Positions 1 through 4,505 of a stretch of DNA of 5,977 nucleotides are shown here, piece by piece. Numbering within the stretch: the stretch's first letter is position 1; the number at the start of each line of letters is the position of its first letter. Source of the DNA: an uncultured Verrucomicrobia subdivision 3 bacterium. Lineage in GTDB: Bacteria; Verrucomicrobiota; Verrucomicrobiae; Limisphaerales; CAMLLE01. The DNA is taken from contig CAMLLE010000216.1 in NCBI GenBank assembly GCA_946480555.1, positions 1 to 5,977 of the forward strand, in the 5' to 3' direction. A model generated the notes under the pieces. It did not search any database. It was given only the letters and a program-made list of their open reading frames with translations, and had not been told where the DNA came from. The position numbers and the translations under genes are program-made.

Positions 1-215
1 TCATTGGCGTTGTCGCCCAGAAGAACTCACAGGCTGAAGAACCTGCCGTGGATGACCTGTATCGCACCGGGACGGTAGCCCGCATTATCAAAATGCTGGT
101 ACTTCCCGACGGTAACACGACCATCATTATTCAGGGGAAGAATCGCTTCAGCATCAGCGAATTCGTCCAGGAGGATCCGTACCTGACAGCGAAGATCCAG
201 CTTCTTTCCGAGCCG
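1..215 (+). pseudogene. lon: Lon protease N-terminal substrate-binding domain, internal fragment
   Basis: The frame with codons starting at position 3 is open from the window edge. It reads IGVVAQKNSQAEEP, then VDDLYRTGTVARIIKMLVLP, DGNTTIIIQGKNRF and EDPYLTAKIQLLSE. This is the pattern of the LON (LAN) domain of ATP-dependent Lon protease. It aligns by eye with the E. coli Lon segment VAQKEASTDEPGVNDLFTVG...ILQMLKLPDG...VEGLQRARIS, around residues 45-115. Lon is a cytoplasmic AAA+ serine protease that degrades misfolded and regulatory proteins; this domain helps recognise substrates. The start lies off the window. After about 215 the frame encodes unrelated residues and stops at 282-284, so the rest of the domain, the AAA+ module and the Ser-Lys protease domain are all missing. 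The wording is closest to Bacteroidota-type Lon as I remember it, which would fit an origin different from the rest of the window. GC is about 53% by hand count, slightly below the neighbouring DNA. Family assignment is firm; the cause of truncation is not. Confidence 0.88.
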
Positions 216-2266
216 GTGTTGAATATCTCCCAATCTCCCACGCTCACACCGTTCACAACCCGCCGGCCAAGCCACACGCGCTGAATCGTGCCCTGCGTAT
301 CGTACCACGCGAGGTATTGGTAGCCGTTGAAAAGCAACGGTTGGTTCTGGTAAGCGACGCCATTGATCGCGCGGCCGTAAGTGGCATTGAACGGCATCAG
401 GCACGCATTCGTCACCACGATGGAGTCGCTCAGGAACGCAACACGCGGCGAAACCCAATTGGGTTTGGATTGCGAATTCGTCGGCGAAGTTCCGGCGATC
501 ATCTCCGCCAATTGATTGTGCCCATCGCCATCCGCATCGTCGTAAGCCCAAAGCCCGAGCGATCCGGCGGCTGCCAGTTCCCAGGCATCCGGCAGGTTGT
601 CGCCGTCGAGGTCACCGGCGACCGAGTTGGGATTCGTCGGATCGGCGCCGTGGCCCAGTTCATCCAGATTCGGCAACCCATCGCGATCCGGATCGCCTTC
701 GGCCGTTTCGTTCAAGTTGCCGAACCAAAGTTGCTCCCAATCGTCGGCCAGGCCGTCCGTGTCCGTATCTTCGGTATTCTCCGCCACGGTGGGATCGAAT
801 CCGTGAATGTATTCATAAAGATTCGAAAGCGTGTCGGCGTCCAGATCGCCGGTGGCGACTTGAGTCAGGTTCGTGAAATAGCGCGTTTCCCATACGTCGG
901 GCAATCCATCCGTATCGATGTCTGCGAGCGGCGAGCGCGCGATGCTCACTTCCGTGATGCTGTTCCAACCGTTCCCAGAGGAATTGCCGTGGCCAACCAC
1001 GCGGACGAAGCGCGCGATGTATTCGGTCAGTTCATAGCTTTCCAGGTTCGCGTTCGTCCCGCTGCTCGTCACGTTGGCGAGCGCCGTGATCCAGTGGAGA
1101 TTGTCCGTGGACAACAGCACATCAAACGTCGTCGTCCGAACATTCCCGAGGTAAAACGCCAGCGCGATCGACTCCACGAGCTCGACGCGCCCGAGATCGA
1201 ATGTAATCCACTGCCCGTCGCCATTGGCTGACCAGCGCGTGTTGAGATCGCCATCCATCGCGGCGGCGGGTGGATTCTGAGGTTCCGGCACAGCGCTGGC
1301 CTCCAGCACGACTGCGCTTCGAAACACAAATTCATTGGAGCCGCGCGCCACGCCGCTGAGTCGCACCTCGTCGATCATTCCAATGAAATTGTTGTTCGGC
1401 AGATTGCGTCCGGTGTTTCCGATGCAAAGATCGACCGCGCCGGAATCATTCAAATCGGAGGTCATCTGGCGCGCGCTGAGCAGTGAAGCCACGGACCGAT
1501 TGGTGTCCAGCAACGTCCAAAAGAACTTCAGGTTGTCCGCCGCGGTTTCATCGCCCGAATAAGCCACCGCCACGTGGTACCACTGGTTCGAAGCGATGGC
1601 ATTCACGCCGGAGCCCGGCAATGGAATGACAAAGCTCTGCACGCCCGCGCCGCCGTTGATGTTGATGAACTCCAACGCGGGACTCGCCAGTGGCGCGGCC
1701 ACGCCATCGGCATTGGGATTGAAGCCCGTTGGATCGAGCCGGAATTGGAAGGAGCGAACGCCGCTGGCACCTTCCTGATCGCCGGAAAGAATCTGCATCG
1801 GAAGATTCCGTCCGGTGCCGGATGCGCCGAGATCGGCCGCGGGATCAAAGTCAATTCGCACCAGCGCCTCAAACGTAAACGCCCCCGTCACCGGATCGTC
1901 GAAGCTCCAGTTGACGTTGTCGCCAGAACCATTCGCCAGCGTACCGGGCGCGAGATAAGCATCAATGGCGGTGCTCTGGTTTCCACCGCCAGTTCCGCCA
2001 TCGGCAGTGCTCAAGGCGGTTCCGAAATGCGGAAATGACTGGAGGCCGAGAACGGCGTCGTTGGCAGGAGACGTCAAGGAAAGGGGTTCGATAACAAAAT
2101 CGGAAACCGGCGCGTCGATCTCATTGAGATGCCACAAGTGAAGCGTGGCGGCATCGGGCAGATAGGGAAGCGGCGGTTGCGCGAAGGCGGAAAGTGCGGC
2201 AGCAAAACCAAGCGAAGCCACTACGCGGCGCGCTGCCAACCATGAAAAGGAAGTTGAATGTTTCAA
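131..2266 (-). CDS. Exported multidomain protein: LamG-like, discoidin, Asp-rich linker, BNR_4-like propeller (3' truncated)
   Basis: A TTG at 2266 gives a compact signal peptide: KHSTSFSWLAARR, then a hydrophobic VVASLGFAAALSAFA, with likely cleavage before QPPLP (residues 29/30). The frame is open up to 2389, but those starts would add about 41 non-signal-like residues. Residues about 41-314 form a LamG/concanavalin A-like domain (LHLWHLNE, FTFEALVRIDF, WYHVAVAYSGD, MIDEVRLSGVAR). Residues about 321-444 look like an F5/8 type C (discoidin) domain (AAAMDGDLNTRWSANGDGQW, FDLG, STDNLHW, RFVRVVGHG). Residues 449-589 carry six DxDxDG-type motifs. Residues about 604-685 begin a BNR_4-like beta-propeller (NGVAYQNQPLLFNGYQYLAW, VWLGRRV). 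The genuine sequence ends near 212-222; the last 26 residues before the stop at 131-133 are antisense lon. LamG and discoidin domains commonly bind glycans, and BNR_4 propellers occur in polysaccharide-acting proteins, so a surface or secreted glycan-related role is inferred. Substrate and catalytic activity cannot be told, since most of the propeller is lost. Confidence 0.82.
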   Translation of the reverse strand: MKHSTSFSWLAARRVVASLGFAAALSAFAQPPLPYLPDAATLHLWHLNEIDAPVSDFVIEPLSLTSPANDAVLGLQSFPHFGTALSTADGGTGGGNQSTAIDAYLAPGTLANGSGDNVNWSFDDPVTGAFTFEALVRIDFDPAADLGASGTGRNLPMQILSGDQEGASGVRSFQFRLDPTGFNPNADGVAAPLASPALEFININGGAGVQSFVIPLPGSGVNAIASNQWYHVAVAYSGDETAADNLKFFWTLLDTNRSVASLLSARQMTSDLNDSGAVDLCIGNTGRNLPNNNFIGMIDEVRLSGVARGSNEFVFRSAVVLEASAVPEPQNPPAAAMDGDLNTRWSANGDGQWITFDLGRVELVESIALAFYLGNVRTTTFDVLLSTDNLHWITALANVTSSGTNANLESYELTEYIARFVRVVGHGNSSGNGWNSITEVSIARSPLADIDTDGLPDVWETRYFTNLTQVATGDLDADTLSNLYEYIHGFDPTVAENTEDTDTDGLADDWEQLWFGNLNETAEGDPDRDGLPNLDELGHGADPTNPNSVAGDLDGDNLPDAWELAAAGSLGLWAYDDADGDGHNQLAEMIAGTSPTNSQSKPNWVSPRVAFLSDSIVVTNACLMPFNATYGRAINGVAYQNQPLLFNGYQYLAWYDTQGTIQRVWLGRRVVNGVSVGDWEIFNTGSERSWIFAVRYGSSWTNSLMLKRFFP
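206..222. other. Breakpoint joining truncated lon (+) to truncated BNR_4-domain gene (-)
   Basis: On the plus strand, Lon-like protein similarity fades after codons for QLLSE (to about 212-215). On the minus strand, propeller-like residues GDWEIFNTG end at about 212-222. The minus-strand residues beyond this, SERSWIFAVRYG, are simply the antisense of lon. Two unrelated genes therefore lose their 3' parts at the same place, tail to tail. No insertion sequence, direct repeat or tRNA is visible at the point. A chimeric assembly or an inversion/deletion breakpoint are both compatible with this; I favour assembly chimerism because a housekeeping gene is cut with no mobile element present. Confidence 0.7.
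500..922 (-). repeat. Six Asp-rich calcium-binding-type repeats inside the minus-strand gene
   Basis: The minus strand encodes motifs spaced roughly 24-29 residues apart: DIDTDGLPDVWE, GDLDADTLSNLYEY, DTDTDGLADDWE, DPDRDGLPNLDE, DLDGDNLPDAWE and DADGDGHNQLAE. They occupy residues about 449-589 counted from the TTG at 2266. The D-x-D-x-D-G-L-x-D-x-W-E pattern is the thrombospondin type 3-like/EF-hand-like calcium loop common as a rigid spacer in exported bacterial proteins. Here it separates the discoidin domain from the propeller. The biased Asp codons also keep several other frames open on both strands, which creates false long reading frames opposite it. Confidence 0.8.
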
Positions 2267-2529
2267 AATGTCCGGCGACCAGCGGAACAACCAGCCAACC
2301 AGAGGATACGTTACAGGAATGCGGGGCAAATGCGCCCCCTCAATCGGGGGATGCAATCGACGGCGGGACAAGTCGGCAACGAACATCAACTAACGAACGT
2401 CCAATGGTTGCCGGCTCTGTTGAACCGCTTGAAAGCGCAACCTCCATCAGTCGTCCTCCAAATCAACCCCGCACCAGGCCAGGACATTCCCCGACTTGCC
2501 AGTGGCTTGAACAGGGACTTCGTTTACGC
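2267..2529. other. Divergent intergenic region (263 bp)
   Basis: This region lies between the minus-strand exported protein (start about 2266) and the plus-strand DUF6766 gene (ATG 2530), so it should carry both promoters. Open frames cross it on both strands, but they encode Pro/Arg/Ser-rich text with no recognisable domain and I treat it as non-coding. I see no strong -35/-10 pair. It contains the hairpin cluster at 2323-2350 and a short CGCTT-GA-AAGCG inverted repeat at 2426-2437. Confidence 0.55.
2323..2350. promoter_or_regulatory. Mutually exclusive GC hairpins in divergent intergenic region
   Basis: GGGGC (2323-2327) can pair with GCCCC (2334-2338) across a 6-nt loop. The overlapping CCCCC (2335-2339) can instead pair with GGGGG (2346-2350) across the 6-nt loop TCAATC. 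The central C-run can therefore form only one stem at a time, the geometry of an attenuator-like switch. On the minus strand it would lie about 57-84 bp upstream of the TTG start. Neither stem is followed by a T-run, so an intrinsic terminator is not supported. A dispersed intergenic repeat is an equally good explanation. Confidence 0.3.
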
Positions 2530-2898
2530 ATGAAAAACAAGGCTCATTTCGGCTTTCTGTGGGTCACACTTGTGTTCTTCCTCATCTCCTTCGCCGGCCA
2601 ATGGGTCGCGGGCTGGTTCGAATACCGCGGGAAGCAGGTGGAACACAGCGGCCCAATCGAGTTCAAAGATTACGCGTTCGAGATGACCCGCGGCACGTTG
2701 GAGAACTGGCAGTCGGAGTTCCTCCAACTCATGTGGCAGGTGGCCGGACTGGCCATGCTCTGGCACGTCGGCTCACCGCAATCCAAGGAAGGCGAAGATC
2801 GCAAGGAAGAGAAAATCGACGCGATCCTGCGAATGCTGAACCCCGAGCAAGCAGAGCAGCTGTTGAAGCGGTTCGATGAGAAATATCCGCGGAAATAA
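2530..2898 (+). CDS. Small two-helix membrane protein, DUF6766-like
   Basis: The 122-residue product has a first membrane segment at residues about 7-29 (FGFLWVTLVFFLISFAGQWV) and a second at about 65-81 (FLQLMWQVAGLAMLWHVG). Between them lies the diagnostic stretch TLENWQSEFLQL, which I associate with DUF6766, a family of short inner-membrane proteins of unknown function, often with the arrangement 'SLAGQ..TGW...ENWESEFLQ'. The C-terminal 40 residues are charged and probably cytoplasmic (SKEGEDRKEEKID), with a short amphipathic helix (QAEQLLKRFDEKY). The ATG at 2530 is chosen because the hydrophobic N-terminus begins there. The frame stays open upstream to a possible start at 2194, but that text is not protein-like. 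A weak AGGGA (2513-2517) sits 12 nt upstream, rather far for a ribosome binding site. It appears to stand alone, divergent from the large exported-protein gene. No enzymatic role is suggested. Confidence 0.8.
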   Translation: MKNKAHFGFLWVTLVFFLISFAGQWVAGWFEYRGKQVEHSGPIEFKDYAFEMTRGTLENWQSEFLQLMWQVAGLAMLWHVGSPQSKEGEDRKEEKIDAILRMLNPEQAEQLLKRFDEKYPRK

Positions 2899-2907
2899 CC
2901 GGTCGTT

Positions 2908-2917
2908 CCCCATGGGG
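2908..2917. other. CCCCATGGGG palindrome just after the DUF6766 gene
   Basis: A perfect 10-bp palindrome begins 10 bp after the TAA at 2896-2898, flanked by GTT and TAC. With no hairpin loop to spare and no T-run, it is a poor terminator. It could be a protein-binding site or chance. Confidence 0.2.
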
Positions 2918-2953
2918 TACAGGGCGACACAAGACTTGGCGCACCCTCGGGCA

Positions 2954-2969
2954 ATTGCTGGTCAGCAAT
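2954..2969. promoter_or_regulatory. Operator-like perfect inverted repeat ATTGCTG-GT-CAGCAAT
   Basis: Two perfect 7-bp arms are separated by 2 bp, 46 bp upstream of the ATG at 3016, in the only gap between the DUF6766 gene and the His-rich exported protein. This position and symmetry suit a dimeric repressor or activator site. An overlapping alternative stem pairs GGTCA (2960-2964) with TGACC (2976-2980). No T-run follows, so termination is unlikely. The sequence matches no operator consensus I can name with confidence. Confidence 0.35.
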
Positions 2970-3015
2970 GTCCGTTGACCGGATCAGCATGCGGTGTTAG
3001 GCCAGTCTTCATCTC

Positions 3016-3501
3016 ATGCGAAACACTCACAGAGCTGTCGTCGGCTGGCGCCGTTTGGCGGCTGCGCTTTGCCTGTTTGCCTGGGTGCAGGCGGCGGGCT
3101 TGATGCCGGCGCTGCTGGCATTCTCGGCCACGTTGGAGGGTTTGCATGAAGTCAGCATGACGTGGGAGCGCGACAAAGTCTCGGTTGTCCTGCACCATCA
3201 CGCTCAACCCGGCTCGGAACCGCATTCGCACGCTGTTGCCTCCCGGATCGTCTGTTCGCTCGGCGGATCTGCTCCCGCGGCACGAGCCGATCACATCGCG
3301 GATTTCACCGGGGCATTTCCGTGCGAAGAATGTTTCCGCGTCGCGCCACTGGCATTGGCAGATTCAGCCACCCTCCTGGTTCTGTATTTCGAACCTTCCT
3401 CAGCCATTCCCACGCGGCTGGCACTGGTGAATGTGACCCGGTCCTATGCAATGGCCTCAGCGCCCTTGCACGCGCAGCGCACCACGCTTCTCCTCATTTG
3501 A
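3016..3501 (+). CDS. Small exported His/Cys-rich protein of unknown function
   Basis: The 161-residue product opens with MRNTHRAVVGWRR followed by hydrophobic LAAALCLFAWVQAAGLMPAL. This is a signal peptide or N-terminal anchor, so the protein is probably exported. The mature part has clustered potential metal ligands: H60-H61-H62, H70 and H72 (LHHHAQPGSEPHSH), D92-H93, and a C103-x-x-C106 pair (FPCEECF). A hydrophobic stretch at about 114-125 may be a buried strand or short helix; the C-terminus (TTLLLI) is hydrophobic. I do not recognise a named family. The His and Cys clusters suggest periplasmic metal binding or sensing, but this is inference and no metal transporter is in view. The start is chosen because it puts the signal sequence at the N-terminus; no clear Shine-Dalgarno precedes it. 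The palindrome at 2954-2969 may control it. It lies 117 bp after the DUF6766 stop and 126 bp before the next gene. Confidence 0.65.
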   Translation: MRNTHRAVVGWRRLAAALCLFAWVQAAGLMPALLAFSATLEGLHEVSMTWERDKVSVVLHHHAQPGSEPHSHAVASRIVCSLGGSAPAARADHIADFTGAFPCEECFRVAPLALADSATLLVLYFEPSSAIPTRLALVNVTRSYAMASAPLHAQRTTLLLI

Positions 3502-3503
3502 TC

Positions 3504-3545
3504 CGCTGCTTCAGGCAGCGTCCGTTCGAATTCTGATCGGAACGG
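3504..3545 (+). terminator. Tandem hairpins directly after the His-rich gene (possible terminator or stabiliser)
   Basis: CGCTGC (3504-3509) pairs with GCAGCG (3515-3520) around a 5-nt loop, starting 2 bp after the stop codon. A second stem pairs CCGTTC (3522-3527) with GAACGG (3540-3545) around a 12-nt loop. Neither is followed by a T-run, so classical intrinsic termination is doubtful. An mRNA 3' end stabiliser or processing site is possible. Confidence 0.3.
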
Positions 3546-3627
3546 AACCTTCGGCGCTGCCGGGCGGATGCTTTCGTTCGGATTCCTTCGCCCTGTTCGT
3601 TTCCTATTCCGGATTTCTGGCGCCCAT

Positions 3628-4482
3628 ATGAAGAAAGTCACTTTCGCTTTAGCCTTCTTGAATATCTTGCTCGCCGGCTCCTCCTGGGGAGCGGTGCTCG
3701 TTTATCAAACCCCGTCGCCCAATGGTGGCGTGTCCCGATGGTCCCAGCTCTGGCAGGATCCGGGGCCAGGCGGGAACGATCTGGATAGCGACGCTGTTTG
3801 CTGGACGGACTTCAGCCTGAGTTCGACAACAACAATCACCCATCTTGAGTGGTGGGGCACCGGCGCGTGTGAACTCGGCTTCCAAATTGAATTCTGGCCA
3901 CAAGACCCCGGCACGATCGCTTATCAGCCGCTCGCCGTTTTTGATCGCGGCCCTGGCCCTTCGCCGGTGACACCTGAAGCGCGATTCCTCGTAACGCCGG
4001 CTGATTACATCACCGAGAGCGGGCCGGGGAACCTCGTTCGTTACCGGCTCGAACTTCCTGCGCCCGTCACGCTGCCCGCCACCAACAGCGCGAACCCCCG
4101 CTGGTTCGTGGGCATCATCGGACTGACGCACCAGGCGTTCGTCACCTGGAATTGGTCCCAAGGCGTGGGCGGCAGCACCCGCACTTATCAATGGCTCCGC
4201 GCAGACGCGAATCATTTCCGATCGCTCGGCGACGGCCGGGCGCTGGTGATTGCGGATGACACTCATGAAACGCCACCGCACCTGTCCATCACCGGCGCCA
4301 CCAGCAACGCAGTGGTCCTTTCCTGGCCAGCGAACGCGGTCGGTTTCGCGCTCCAGCACAGTTTCAGCTGCGGCACGAACTGGCTTGCCACCACAAATGC
4401 CGTCTCCGCTTTCAACGGCCATAAGCAGGCCATCATCAAACCTTCCAACTCAAACTGCTTCTTCCGCCTGATTCGTCCCTGA
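3628..4482 (+). CDS. Exported beta-rich protein with Verrucomicrobia-style C-terminal module
   Basis: The 284-residue product begins MKKVTFALAFLNILLAGSSWG, a textbook signal peptide with cleavage near residue 21-22. The body (about 25-210) is rich in Trp, Gly and aromatic residues (THLEWWGTGACELGFQIEFW, PRWFVGIIGLTHQAFVTWNW, SLGDGRALVIAD). This resembles a recurring exported beta-sandwich type in which 'W.WG...F.I.FW..DP' is followed by 'W....G..F.W.W'; I cannot name a Pfam family. Residues about 218-284 (LSITGATSNAVVLSWPANAV, FALQ, NW, FFRLIRP) match the fibronectin-III/Ig-like tail very common at the end of exported Verrucomicrobia proteins. The ATG at 3628 is chosen over an in-frame ATG 20 codons upstream (3568) because it places the signal peptide correctly. 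No Shine-Dalgarno is visible. It lies 23 bp before the next gene and is probably co-transcribed with it. Substrate and role are unknown; surface binding is a guess. Confidence 0.75.
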   Translation: MKKVTFALAFLNILLAGSSWGAVLVYQTPSPNGGVSRWSQLWQDPGPGGNDLDSDAVCWTDFSLSSTTTITHLEWWGTGACELGFQIEFWPQDPGTIAYQPLAVFDRGPGPSPVTPEARFLVTPADYITESGPGNLVRYRLELPAPVTLPATNSANPRWFVGIIGLTHQAFVTWNWSQGVGGSTRTYQWLRADANHFRSLGDGRALVIADDTHETPPHLSITGATSNAVVLSWPANAVGFALQHSFSCGTNWLATTNAVSAFNGHKQAIIKPSNSNCFFRLIRP

Positions 4483-4505
4483 ACATTCTCAACCCAATCA
4501 AATCC

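Noticed and set aside
27..551. 174-codon minus-strand frame crossing the left junction
   Set aside because: It overlaps both lon and the BNR_4-like region in another frame, has no recognisable motif and spans the breakpoint.
317..1231. 304-codon open frame on the plus strand, antisense to the large minus-strand gene
   Set aside because: It encodes Arg/Val/Ile-rich text with no domain. It is held open by the biased codons of the discoidin and Asp-rich regions, while the minus strand has clear LamG, discoidin and calcium-loop motifs.
1274..1300. 'VPEP' residues in the minus-strand protein, suggesting a PEP-CTERM signal
   Set aside because: The motif is internal, at the start of the discoidin domain, with no following transmembrane helix and Arg cluster.
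2194..2529. N-terminal extension of the DUF6766 frame
   Set aside because: The extra 112 residues are low-complexity, overlap the signal peptide region of the opposite gene and precede a clear membrane-protein start at 2530.
3649..4422. 257-codon minus-strand frame opposite the exported protein gene
   Set aside because: It is Arg/Gly/Ala-rich shadow sequence; the plus strand has a signal peptide and a recognisable C-terminal module.
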